This document shows positions 43,362 to 53,918 of a stretch of DNA of 64,000 bases, one piece after another. The DNA is from Rhabditoides inermis (taxonomy: Eukaryota; Nematoda; Chromadorea; Rhabditida; Rhabditidae). The notes beneath the pieces were generated by a model that worked only from the letters and a program-made list of their open reading frames with translations, ran no database searches and was not told the DNA's origin. The stretch covers positions 444,501-508,500 of the forward strand of contig CAWZYM010000087.1 in the NCBI GenBank assembly GCA_963966185.1, written 5' to 3'. The number at the start of each line of letters is the position of its first letter. Within the stretch, counting starts at the first letter, position 1. Made by a program: the position numbers and the translations under genes.

Positions 43362-44061
43362 ATGCGTCTATTATACTACATTTTATTCGCTTTCTTCTGC
43401 ACTGTTACCTATGCCAGTGACTCGGATGTTCCGATTTGGACTCTCCGATCACCTACTCTGTGTGGTTGTGATCCCGTCTCGCACACCTACTGCGTTGGCT
43501 TGCGAGGGTAAGTGACTGAGAAAAAATCTATCAGCACTGTGTATAGGCTATATGTATATGATTATAATTTTAGTCTCTCGGTGCAATATTGCGTACAATC
43601 TATCCCCGATCACGTCATCTATTCATGGAATCTGACTCCACCACCTGTTACTACTTCTACTACCGCGACTACACCAGGTAGCTCATATAACTATGTATTT
43701 ACAATGTTTTGACATAATTCTATGAATTAGTGCGTACTACTCCATGCCCTCGGTGTACCTGCCCACAGGTGACCTGTCCTCTAGTGACCTGTCCCACTCT
43801 GCGGACTGAAACTACTACTGGTTGGCATATATGGTACCGTACAATGTGATGAGAGTGTTAATTCTAGATTACTCTCAAACCTCTATTGCTACGACAACGT
43901 TCACTACTGCAACGACTCCAATTCACAATAACACTACTCTATCGTCTCCCGCCGAGACGCCGACTATACACAGTGCTGATAGATTTTTTCTCAGTCACTT
44001 ACCCTCGCAAGCCAACGCAGTAGGTGTGCGAGACGGGATCACAACCACACAGAGTAGGTGA
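43362..44061 (+). CDS. Signal-peptide Cys/Thr-rich protein crossing the palindrome centre
   Basis: Divergent from the charged-protein gene. Four exons, 43362-43507, 43574-43677, 43731-43820 and 43868-44061, sum to 534 bp and keep frame (177 residues). It opens with a signal peptide (MRLLYYILFAFFCTVTYA), followed by a Cys-containing segment, a Thr-rich linker, a compact Cys-rich exon with regularly spaced Cys-Pro pairs, and Ser/Thr-rich sequence typical of O-glycosylated mucin-like stalks. The last 98 bp (43964-44061) lie in the right arm and are antisense to the gene's own first exon and intron, so its original C-terminus has been lost or replaced. A cell-surface or secreted role is plausible; envelope-like function is speculation, and no membrane anchor is seen. 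Confidence 0.5.
43547..43963. other. Palindrome loop
   Basis: 417 bp present once, carrying introns and exons 2-4 of the Cys/Thr-rich gene. It is bounded by TGTATAG / CTATACA at the arm tips. Confidence 0.9.
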
Positions 44062-44358
44062 TCGGAGAGTCCAAATCGGAACATCCGAGTCACTGGCATA
44101 GGTAACAGTGCAGAAGAAAGCGAATAAAATGTAGTATAATAGACGCATGACAGTTCGACTGTCCACGAACAATACGAGAAATAGGAATGACAATGGTTTG
44201 TTGACATCTCACCGCGCGATATTATGGAATGTTGTGGGAAAGATTCCATTTTCTTTTGTCTTTTCTCGAGATCTCCGACTGATGTCTCCCTTCAGTTCGA
44301 AGCGGTCGAATCTCTCCCTCTGTTCTCTCCGACTGATGATGAAAAGAAGGAGTGAGGA

Positions 44359-45213
44359 ATGAAGTGGGAGAAAGGAATGAAGAGAGAGATCCACGAGGAA
44401 GATCGCCAATCACCCGCATTTGACTCGACTACTTTTGAATTCGAGACAGAAGAGAGGCTAGCGGAGTTGACTAGTAGACACGAGAACTTCTACCTGACAG
44501 CAGAAGAGAAAAGAGCGAGAGAAGACGAGATAATGAGGGAGCAAGAGCTACTACTTGAAGTACACACCCGTGTCCAGTATTACAACAACCCCCTTACGTT
44601 AGGAGAGTATAGCATGCAAGAGAGAGAGGGCAGTGAGGGGAGACAGCCAACAACATTTCCTGTTATGAGAAAATCTCACGATACGCTGTCAACGTACCTC
44701 AAGCACGCCCTCTCGAGCCAAAATAGAAGAATACCAAATGTAGAAGAGGCTATCAGGGTATATGAGTGGGTCACGGTAGCAATAGTGTGTTCCACACTGC
44801 GTATGAGGTTTATCTACTATGATATGACATACGATACCCCTGACGATACTTTAATTCACCCGTTCAATTTAGGATTTTATAAAACAATGAGGGATCAAGT
44901 CCAATTATTGTTCTCTCTGACAGACACATTCCGAGACATATTAAAAACCGTAGAAATTTTAGTGCTGTGCCATAACGGAGAAATACCACAACACATAGTG
45001 AGAGAGGAGGGATGTGTGCATATTCAGACTACGTTAAATGAGTGTAGAAACATAGAAATGATGATTATCAAACAGTACATACATGATGTCAAGATATGGA
45101 GAGGAAAACTAACATTAGAAGAAGCAATAGAAAATAGAATTATGGGAGACACATTTGAGACGTATTTAGGCTATGCACTAATGTCCAATGATTTTGATCG
45201 AATGTCCCTATAG
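44359..45213 (+). CDS. Charged protein, right copy with internal deletion
   Basis: Copy of the gene at 42039-43151. The 258-bp deletion removes the Lys/Arg-rich end of exon 1, the intron and the start of exon 2, fusing PVMRKS directly to HDTLSTYLKH in one open frame of 284 codons. Since the lost segment includes the intron, this copy reads as an intronless internally deleted variant. The junction has at most 1 bp of homology. AATAAA follows at about 45256. Confidence 0.55.
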   Translation: MKWEKGMKREIHEEDRQSPAFDSTTFEFETEERLAELTSRHENFYLTAEEKRAREDEIMREQELLLEVHTRVQYYNNPLTLGEYSMQEREGSEGRQPTTFPVMRKSHDTLSTYLKHALSSQNRRIPNVEEAIRVYEWVTVAIVCSTLRMRFIYYDMTYDTPDDTLIHPFNLGFYKTMRDQVQLLFSLTDTFRDILKTVEILVLCHNGEIPQHIVREEGCVHIQTTLNECRNIEMMIIKQYIHDVKIWRGKLTLEEAIENRIMGDTFETYLGYALMSNDFDRMSL

Positions 45214-45287
45214 ACATATTGTGTATCAGACTGTGTCTTGTGTTTTGGTTTTACAATAAACTCTTTTGTTGAACTGTCATAATTCAG

Positions 45288-46484
45288 CTACGCACACTTC
45301 TACTTGAACACTTCTCAGACTACCACCGCCAATCTAGCGAACTCCAAGTCTGGATTTCGTGGTGGGACAAGACGAAGAGGGCAATGGTTGACGCTCTCCC
45401 TCAGTCAGGGTCCATCGTCTCCGAAATGCATATGAATCTTTTGAGAGAAAAAGCAGCAGCGCGCGCATTGCGTGTACAACCCATTCGCGAGCGACTGCAT
45501 GATCCGAGGGGTATCCATACTATCGTAGAGAGAATGATTGAAGCACTGCGTAGCGACACAAGTCCTGACTCTTCCTGATTACGTCATTTCTCCCACATTC
45601 CCATTCATGCTCGAGAATATACTATATCACTGTACCATACCAATATTTAGTATCAAAATTTTTTTTTTTTTGATATCAGAGATATTTTTAATAGAGAGAC
45701 TAGATAGTGGAAATTCCAGACGACCGCACATGCAGTGAAGCGTCGACGCGATCAGAGGGTAGAGCTGGCGGGCGCAGGACTGTTGGCCAACGAGATGTAC
45801 CGTCAGATTCAAAATGAAGAAACGTTCATGAAGAGACAGGAGGACGACGCCATGAGGAGGTCACGGGTGACGTGCCGTTTCCGAGCGTGCGGAGCCAAGG
45901 GCCACGGAGTGTTCGAATGCCCACTGGTACTCGCTCTCTCCACCGCAGCCCGACTAGAGATCGTCCAGAGGTACAGTTTATGTGGGGTTTGTGGCGAGTA
46001 CAACATCCACAACCACAACGTCTGGAGGTGCCAGTGGGTCGCGTTCAAACCGCGAGAGGTGTCGGAGAGAGTGGTGTGCCAACAGCCTCAATGTAAGATG
46101 GAATTCGTGGTGCACAACAAACTCATCTGCGTCCGTTACGAGAAGGCCATGATGGAGGAAGGGTTCGGAGCAGACGGTTCTCGCTTGCTGGAGCAGCAAG
46201 CCAGGGAGGAGAAGGAGCGCCAAGAGCGACAGCAGTACCAAGGCAACCGAGCCCTACATGGGTTCATGGAGCCTCGTCAACCGACTCCTCAGCCCACCGC
46301 CGCTCACCAGCCCAGCGCACCTTCAGACTCGGATTCTAGAGCCGCCAGCAGAGCCAGCAACGCAACGGGAACCGCTGAGGCAGCACTACTCAATGACCTG
46401 AACATGGCGGGGGAGTGTGCACCGGTTGAAACGATGGGAGACGAAGACTTGCTGCTCGGGGCCAACGAGGAGTGGCAAGGGTGA
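45288..46484 (+). CDS. Zinc-knuckle Gag-like protein, right copy
   Basis: Sense-oriented copy relative to the LTRs. Exons 45288 to about 45548-45578 (after an ATTCAG acceptor, no ATG before 45384) and about 45722-46484. Domains and motifs are as in the left copy, with identical protein sequence. Its first acceptor lies about 30 bp after the AATAAA of the preceding gene, a spacing that resembles nematode operon or trans-splice arrangements. The two zinc knuckles span about residues 31-86 of the long 3' exon frame. Confidence 0.6.
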
Positions 46485-47521
46485 AAAACATATTGGAATG
46501 TATATATTATGATGCTTTTTTTTGGAATTCGGTGATAGTATATAATATATTCTCGAGCATTTCTTTCTCTCTATTTTTTCTACCCTACCCTATGTGTGAC
46601 ATTGTTGAGATTACGGTTATGAGTGAAAATTGATGTCTCTATTTCTTCGTGTTCATTGTCATCTTCTTATGTTCCATGACAGCAGAAAAATCTCGAAATT
46701 CTATAAAAATGCGCAATATTTGAAAACCCAAAAAAATAAACAATTACGGGTACATGTGTTGCGTTTGATTTGACGTCCTCCTTCCAGGAGAAGACGATCC
46801 AGGAGTACGGGAGAAGAGAGAGTATGTACGTAAGGGGTAGATTTTGGAGAAAAGGAGTTTCAAATATAGAACAGACTAGAAGAAATATTCATTCCGTTGG
46901 AATATGAAGCAGAGAATGGACTTGTCGCGAGCGAAACGTACACATAACCACAACTACTAGCCCCCACCCCCCTCGCCCCAAATCGATAATGCCACGCACA
47001 CTCACACGAGCGCAATTATAGGAATGCAGTGGTGTGAGTATGCAGCCTAGAAAGAAAGAAAATTTTTTCGTGAAAACTGATTTTGATGATTTGGTGTTTT
47101 GATTTAGTGAGATGGGATTCATGCACTGATTTAGCCACGATCTGCATTTTATGTGCCTATTCATGGTATTTGTCTGCCCTCGAGTAATTTTGGAATCCGC
47201 CGAATTTAAACGCGCGGGGGTGGTCTGACGCACGCGCTATAGCGAAACGTCATAAAAGATATCCACCGCTAGAACGGTCGGTCGTTTTATTAGGCGCTTT
47301 TCGCAAGATGTGACCCTTGAATGGGAACTTCGCCTTTTCTTCGCCACACCACCACCTTCTCGCCGCGTCGTCGCCGCGTCCTCATCGTCGTCGCCGCGCC
47401 GTCATCGTCACCCCATCGCCGCGTCGTCACTCCAACACCGTCGACTACGATGCTCGTCCACTTATCGCCACCGTCCGTCGTCCAAGGACACCGACAGGGA
47501 CAGCACAGTCGCCCCCGGGAG

Positions 47522-47847
47522 TGTCGCGGCCAGAGGCCACGCAAGGAGGTTCGGCCCCGCCCATCCGACGCCCCGCCCCCTCGAGAGGAGAAGGCAGGCA
47601 CTCTTCACAGGAGCGACACGGAGAACAGTCGCGCCCTCCCATTCTCACTATCGCTATATTCCTTATGTCATAAAGGTCTATTGGTCTAATCGATGTGTGT
47701 GTTATGTGAGAGTCTATTAGGAGTGAGCTGGATTGGAATAGGTCGGTTTCTGCATTGGGTTTGATATCACTGAACCACCTGGTAATAACGTAGGAATCTT
47801 AGATAGTAGACTGGAATCATACTAGGAATAACCCATCTGCCGAAACA
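47522..47847 (+). repeat. Right LTR
   Basis: 326 bp, apparently identical to 38084-38409, followed by the CAGTG target duplicate. Confidence 0.88.
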
Positions 47848-48557
47848 CAGTGAGTTCACCCCATTCATTTGACAAATGAGCCTATTTTCGAGTGAAAAGT
47901 CGATTGTGCAGTGTCAAAGTGGTTTTAGATGCAAATCCGGCTCGCAACTGCGCCCTGAAGTCGAAGAATTTGTGTTTCTATCGATGCCTAATATGTCATT
48001 ATCTGTCACTACACCCGTGCCGTACCCAGGATAACTAGGAGAAAGAATCGCCTCATTAGACACAATTTCGTTTTCTTTCTTCTTTTTTGAATAAACTCCT
48101 TTCTGTCATGGGTTGTGTTGTTATCTTACCCGTGCATGATTTCCATGGAATCGCTGAGGGATGTTAAAGATACAGGATTATATTACGATACACTCCGTTC
48201 GAATGCCGCGTTTGAATTTGAAATATTTTACCAATGACCCCGCGCATTTTTATTCTGGACCCCGCACACATCGAGTGCTAAGGGTCAACCTATTTTTAAA
48301 TTTTATCAGAGGGTCAATGTTTCGCTCATTGTTTTCGGAGAGGAATGACAAGAGTGCGATCGAACTGCGATCATGGTCGGTTGACTGGTCAGCTGTGGTC
48401 AGCGTCTTCGCCAGGAACATATGATGTATATTAGATTAAACCGCCTGCTGAGATACATATATGATCGAACTGCGATCATCGATTTGTTTTTATGGGGAGT
48501 GTGCGTTTGTACCGGCCACTTGTGGCAGTAGTCGAACTCTACTTCTAACTGTGACAG

Positions 48558-48706
48558 TTGGAGAACACAGCCCCGAGTACAATCCCTCTTCGCAGCATAA
48601 CAAACAAGTCCACTTGCAAACTGAAATCATCACAACCAATGTCACTTTTCACAATAATTTTATCAACACAACTCTACTCTATACAAGAACAAATACATAC
48701 AAATTG
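48558..48706 (+). other. Orphan exon-like segment
   Basis: Within an open frame running 48461-48937, a stretch bounded by a GACAG acceptor and a GTGAGT donor encodes Asn/Thr-rich sequence with potential N-glycosylation sites (TNVTFHNN, INTTLLY). No start, no recognised neighbours. It lies 0.7 kb right of the LTR element and could be part of a gene disrupted by it. Confidence 0.25.
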
Positions 48707-49076
48707 GTGAGTAATATTCTACCAGTAATCGATACCGCAAATGATATCGGTTGGACATTTAGGAGAGTGGCATTGATAGGTGAACTAGTTGACTTGTACT
48801 TGGGGAAGATGTCGGCAACGGAGCAGCGATCGCGGTCGTTCATCGTGACTTTCGTGACGTGTTCCTCTCGCCGGCGCGCGCCTCGCTCGCGTCACGCTCG
48901 CACGCGTCTGCAACACAACACATTAATCAACACATGAACGAACATAAAGGAATTATATGAACAAAATAAAAATCAGTGCTGGTGCTCACCCTGGTGTTCC
49001 TGTTTCTGCGATGTCTGTCCTGCGGGGGGAAGGGCGCCACCTCGTCCTCCACCTCATCTTCTCTATCATCCTCGTA

Positions 49077-49175
49077 TCAGTACGCGATCTTGTAGCCGGT
49101 GAAGTTTCCAGTGGCAGCCTCTTCCGCAACCGAATTACAGACGAACGTGGCAGACGTGCCGTCCTTGGCGATCAC
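49077..49175 (-). other. Terminal exon of an unidentified minus-strand gene
   Basis: After a TTTTAG acceptor, 33 codons end in TGA: VIAKDGTSATFVCNSV, then ATGNFTGYKIAY. It looks like the last strand-rich part of an extracellular domain. The rest of the gene would have to lie to the right, where only the plus-strand LDLa gene was seen, so it is either nested or a fragment. Confidence 0.35.
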
Positions 49176-49350
49176 CTAAAACACATTCATAAACAAACAT
49201 GACGCAATACTGCAGCGGAATGTGAACAGAAACAATACATACTCCTACTACAATATAATACTATATAATAGGTGAATTTGAATTGAATTTGATTGAATTT
49301 GAATTTGATTTGCATTCTATCCGCGGTGATAGACGCGAGAAGAGTACTAG

Positions 49351-49391
<41 letters not shown>

Positions 49392-49486
49392 CGCAGGCCG
49401 CGTCGCGTGTTCAACACGCGCGCGTTGCGGACGGCTGGGCGAATGGCCAAGTGCCAACGACTCAAATTGTCACACTTTCCTTTCAG

Positions 49487-52191
49487 TGTGCGGCCGCGGG
49501 CTGGTGCTCTGCGACACGAGTATCTCATCGACTCCGTGCGGACAGTGTGTGCCGGAGGGGGAGATGGGACGGAGGTGCGCCGATGTCAAGTGTGAGTGAT
49601 GGGGGGGGAGGAAGAGAGGGGGGGGAGGGGGAGAGGGAAAGAGTCGCTGCTTCCAGGGAAGCACCTGTGCACCGAGCCGGACACTGTCCCTTGTCGGACC
49701 AACTCCAACTGTGTGCTGCGCAGATGGCTGCGAGATGGGATGGACGACTGCGGCGATGGGAGCGATGAGGGTGGGGAGTGTTCGTCTGTTTCTCTCCTTC
49801 TCTCTTTCTCTTCTCTCTTTCTCCTCTCTCTTTCTCTTTCACTTCTCTCTTTCTCCTCTCTCTCTCTTTCTCTTTCCTCTCTCTCTCTCTATTTTTTAAA
49901 CCTCTTATCTCAACCACTCTCTTGCTCTTGATGTAAAAAGGAGAGAGGCCGAGAGAGGCCGAGAGAGGCCGAGAGAGGCCGAGAGAGAGAGGAGAGAGAG
50001 AGAGAGAGAGAGACGTCTTCCAGACCCGTGCTCGTCCGGCCTGGTGAAGTGTCGCGACGGCGTGCCTGTCGATCCCAGCATCCCGGAGCTGCTCAACACC
50101 ACTGCAGAAACGAGAACGACATCGAGGAAGGGCAGCGGGCTGCGGGTGGACGGCAATGGAGGTGGGTGGAGGGAGGAGAGCTGCCAGCTACTCATGCCCA
50201 CTCACTGCCTTTGCACGCCACACTTCTACACGACTACGGCATCGGAGGAGAGGGGAAACCCATTTAACGAGTTTGAAGCACGACCAACCACATTACATAC
50301 CTCCCTGTGAAGAGGAGAAGGAGAGGGAGGAAATGAGGCACAGATAGAGGGATGAAGGGAGAGAGAGAGCGAGAGAATCAGACAGACAGACAGACCTCCT
50401 TCCAGACTGCGAGCTGGGTGAGTTCCGGTGCACGGGTGGCGGGGAGTGTGTGGCCTCAGCGAGGGTGCTCGACGGGGTGCCAGACTGCGAGGACAAGAGC
50501 GATGAGAGTTAGTGGAGAGGGGGAGGGAGAGGGGGAGAGAGAGGGAGAGAGAGAGAGAGGGAGAGAGGGTGAGAGAGAGGGAGAGAGAGAGCGAGCGAGA
50601 CAGAGAGAGAAAGAGAGAGAGAGGGGGGGGAGAGGGAGAGGGGGAGAGAGAGAGAGAGATGTTACAGCCTTCTGCACATTTGGTGCCGTGTCCTGCCCAC
50701 ACTCCGCCCCGTGCAGTTATCAACCCGACATAGCGGCGTTCGGGTACTGTACTTTATAAACATAGAGAGAGAGAAATGGAGAGAGAGAGAGAGAGAGAGG
50801 GAGGAAGGAAGGGAAAGAGATTCCAGATGCGGTTGTCCCCAGGGCGAGCAGCGCAGCAAGAAAGGCGTCTGCGTGCGGGACAACGGTGAATCGGAATGAC
50901 TCAAGTTTTGTTTCGCCTGCTTTCCACGATCACATCGCTTGTTTTTAGTTGCCATAAACGTTTTTGTTGTCTTTTGAGTTCAATGCCGTTTTCAATTCCT
51001 ACACCCGCACATTGCATTTGATTGATGAATGGTCATAATCTCCATGTGACATAGGATGATAAGATTTTTCGAAACACACTGTTTCATCGTTTTTCGAAGA
51101 CTATTCCGTACACACGCACCGCACCTTCACTACTCACACTACAGTTTGGATGAATATGCTTATTAGTTAACCTGATTCTGGGTCTACCAGCTTTCTGATT
51201 TACCTTTCACTTTCTCACACCGTACACAATTGTCCATTATAGTGTCTTGCACTGCCTCATATGTACATGGTAAATACATATAAAAATTCTTCTTCTTATC
51301 TTGTTTCTCCAGTCCCGTCTTCGCCGCGCGACTGCTCCTCTCTCCGGCTGATCCACCCGCGCACTCCCAGCGGGGTGTATACGATAGACTGGGGGAAGGG
51401 CAACCAGAGCGACAGTGGCAAGGCGGTCATGTGCGAGATGGAGAGGGAGGGAGGTGGGGAGGGAGGTGGATTTACAAAAATGCAACCAGAAGTCCTCTTT
51501 TCTCTCTAACTCTTGCTGTAACTCTTGTAACGTAGAAAGTTTATGGAAGATACGCTATTGCTCATGATAACGCAACCACACCGCATATGAGTTGAGTGAG
51601 TCCGCGCTGTAGGGAGAGACGAGCAAGATGGATAAGCGCCATGAGTGCAATCATCGAACTTTTCTGTTGCGTTATACATTGTTATTGTTTTAGCGGCCGT
51701 CATTCAGCGCCCGTCATAGATGTAGGAATTTATAGATATAAAAATGCAACCAGAAGTCCTCTTTTCTCTCTAACTCTTGTATTGTCTGTAACTCTTGTAA
51801 CGTAGAAAGTGTATGGAAAAAGTCATATATTTTGTAATCGTGATCTTCCAGAACAAGTATGTTCGATGCAGGCAACTGGACGGTGATCTTGAGCCGTTCC
51901 GACCCGCGGTTCCCGTTCGCGCGGTGCTGGGCCGACTACAAGGAGGGATTCGGGAATGCCAGTGCGGGCGACTTCTGGATAGGTGATTGTTTCTTGTTGC
52001 TGCTGTTTGTTTTGCCTGTTTGCATGCTAATTTCGAAATCATGATGATATTCTTGACGAAGAAGTTTCTATCATTTAGGCAATGATTACCTGTTCGATGT
52101 GACTCGGAATCGGACGGAATGCACATTCGAGCTACTCGTGCTTGCAAAGAGAAGCAATGATGGGAAAGAGATAAGGGCCAGGTGAGTATGT

Positions 52192-52234
<43 letters not shown>

Positions 52235-52487
52235 CAGGTACAACTCTTTCTTCATTGGCCCGGAGAGCACCAAGTACATGTTGTCTCTAGGACCGATGAC
52301 GACTGAATCGAGTATGGGAGGTATAGACTTTCTTTCCATTATTGCTTTCTCCCTCTCTCTCTCACTCACTCACTCACTCACTCACTCACTCACTCACTCA
52401 CTCACTCACTCACTCACTCACTCACTCACTCACTCACTCACTCACTCACTCACTCATTCATTCATTCACTCGCTTTTTCACTCTCTC

Positions 52488-52535
<48 letters not shown>

Positions 52536-52949
52536 ATTTACACGACTTACAGCGTTCGACCATTTCGCGACTTCCAGAAATACGAGATTCGAGACGTACG
52601 ATTCGATCAAGGTTTGAATAGAACTAATTTATTCAAAATTAGTTAATTTCATGTTTTAGACATGCAAAATGAACGGCGGCTGGTGGACGAATTGTATAGA
52701 GTGCGGACGGCAATCACTCACCGGAGAGTTTACGTAAGTCTGACCGTCTGTATCCCTGTCCTCTCTCACATCCCCTCTCTCTCCTTTTTCTCTCTCGCTC
52801 CCTATTCCTTCCTCTCACCTTCTACCATATTGCAGAGCATCCGAAAAGGGTGGTGGTCTTCAGTGGGCCGGCGAGAGGATACGATCAGTGCGAATGATGA
52901 TCCGACCACGAGCTTCCATCACAGTTATCGGATGACTTTGTATAAATAA
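49487..52949 (+). CDS. LDLa plus fibrinogen-C secreted protein
   Basis: Extracellular multidomain protein; the start exon is not identified. Exons: 49487-49592 (Cys-rich [11 protein letters not shown]), 49657-49770 (LDLa, [15 protein letters not shown]), 50024-50161, 50406-50507 (second LDLa, [12 protein letters not shown]), 50668-50743, 50827-50885, 51313 to about 51454, 51852-51982, 52079-52181, 52238-52320, 52553-52611, 52660-52733 and 52836-52949. From 51313 on it is a fibrinogen C-terminal domain: [38 protein letters not shown], the GGWWTNC motif and terminal RKGWWSS. Fibrinogen-related proteins act in lectin-like recognition and immunity; the LDLa pairing suggests calcium-dependent ligand binding. 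The 50175-50265 stretch may hold another exon. Nearly every intron ends in a GA or CT tract. The weak donor after 51454 is uncertain. Confidence 0.85.
52338..52535. repeat. (CTCA)n and (CT)n intron tract
   Basis: About 100 bp of CTCA tetranucleotide followed by a CT dinucleotide run, in an intron of the LDLa/fibrinogen gene. Confidence 0.9.
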
Positions 52950-53195
52950 ATTATTGTATTTCCGTTCGATTTTTTTAATATATAAAACAAACAAAAATTA
53001 AAAAGAAAGTAATAGTGCTCTAACGCTAAGCGTTTCTCGTCTGGTAACCTCTTCGATTTACACGTTCTTTTTCTTCTATCTGTCTGGTTTCTCCATCACT
53101 CTCGTTTCCTTTGGCGGGATTTTTTTCGTATTTTTTGTTGTTGTTTGTTTGTGTTTTACAACGTCATACTTTTCATAAATTATTGTGTTTCAGTC

Positions 53196-53918
53196 ATGGT
53201 TAAGGTTGTGAAGAAGAAATCAGCAGGAGGTACGGGAGCTCCCAAAACTGACAAACCCATGAAGACACAGAAGAAAGTGAAACCCAGCACATCCGATGTA
53301 GCTGAAAAGAAAGCCAAGAAGGAGTTTCCCGGCCCGCAGAAGATGATCAAGAAGAAGAAGGCCAAGAAAGAGGAGGAGCCCGAGACGAACCCGTACGAGA
53401 AGTACGCCCACCTCATGGATGAAGTGGAGGAGAAACCTACTGTCAGGTACGTTGAATAATTATTTTCATATTATTGTTCATCTATAATCATTGTGTTCAG
53501 CAAGAAGCAGGCTCGCCCCAACAACTTCCAGCGCGCCAAGCAGATCTTCGAGAACCTGCAGAAGGAGAAGGAGACCAAGCGCGAGCAGGTACTACATTTA
53601 TACGTCCTATTGTATGTTCATTACGCGTTCATTCATATTATGAATATACATTTTGAATATGCCAGATCCGTGTGGATCGGGAGAAGCGGGAGAAGGCGCT
53701 GGAGTCGTACATGTCGACAAAGAAGAAGATGAACAACGCGCTCAAGAAAAAGAACAAGCGCGGACAGCCCAACCTCGGCGCTCAGGTCGAGGTATGTTTT
53801 GTATTTTACTTGTTTACTATTTGATTTATGTGTTTTTGTATTTTGTAATACTATTTATAAGTTCATTATATTACTGTTTCAGGTTTTGCTCGAGAAGATG
53901 CAAAAGCGCGGCTATTGA
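53196..53918 (+). CDS. Fyv7/TAP26-like rRNA-processing protein
   Basis: Four exons, 53196-53446, 53501-53588, 53666-53791 and 53883-53918, total 501 bp in phase (166 residues). The N-terminal half is Lys-rich (MVKVVKKKSAGGTG, then KKKKAKKEEEPE), and the C-terminal half is helical with RPNNFQRAKQIFENLQKEKE and the signature KKKNKRGQPNLGAQVEVLLE. That C-terminal pattern (GQPNL then a hydrophobic helix) matches the Fyv7 / TTF1-associated protein 26 (CCDC59) family, nucleolar factors in small-subunit rRNA processing. The ATG follows TTTCAGTC, a likely trans-splice acceptor. The 3' end is short, and no operon partner is obvious because the next gene starts about 1 kb on. Confidence 0.72.

Larger units (their letters stand above)
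40175..43546. repeat. Palindrome left arm
   Basis: Inverse copy of 43964-47099. Positions pair with a sum of 87251-87252 in the outer part and 87510 in the inner part; the shift is a 258-bp deletion in the right arm opposite about 42573-42830. The right arm also has about 21 extra bases near 47051-47072. Otherwise I saw only rare single-base differences, for example a C/T near 40389. Confidence 0.95.
43964..47099. repeat. Palindrome right arm
   Basis: Inverse copy of 40175-43546, lacking 258 bp near 44676. It includes a mirrored but truncated first exon of the Cys/Thr-rich gene (about 44148 down to 44003), which has no downstream exons on that strand. Confidence 0.95.
38084..47847 (+). mobile_element. 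LTR element with giant internal palindrome
   Basis: A 9,764-bp insertion. Both ends are the same 326-bp sequence (38084-38409, 47522-47847) beginning TGTCGCGG and ending CCGAAACA; I found no mismatch by eye. The 5-bp CAGTG flanks both sides (38079-38083, 47848-47852), a retroviral-type target duplication. The base after the left LTR begins TGGTGCATTG, a possible tRNA primer site, which sets the orientation as plus; no convincing polypurine tract precedes the right LTR. The interior has a 1.77-kb left unique part with a spliced gene, a palindrome (arms 40175-43546 and 43964-47099, loop 43547-43963) and a 0.42-kb right unique part. No reverse transcriptase, integrase or protease motif was recognised, so mobilisation presumably relied on a partner element. 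Apparently identical LTRs imply a young insertion. Confidence 0.85.

Noticed and set aside
40175..47099. Terminal inverted repeats of a Maverick/Polinton-like DNA transposon
   Set aside because: The inverted arms are internal to LTRs with a 5-bp duplication, and no polymerase B, packaging ATPase or integrase motif is seen; the target duplication lies at the LTR edges, not at the arms.
38084..47847. Minus orientation of the LTR element
   Set aside because: The base before the right LTR does not read TGG on the minus strand, whereas TGGTGCATTG follows the left LTR on the plus strand. The absence of a good polypurine tract leaves some doubt.
50512..50733. Arg/Glu-rich and Ser/Leu-rich frames in 50.5-50.7 kb
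   Set aside because: GA dinucleotide intron between LDLa and the next exon.
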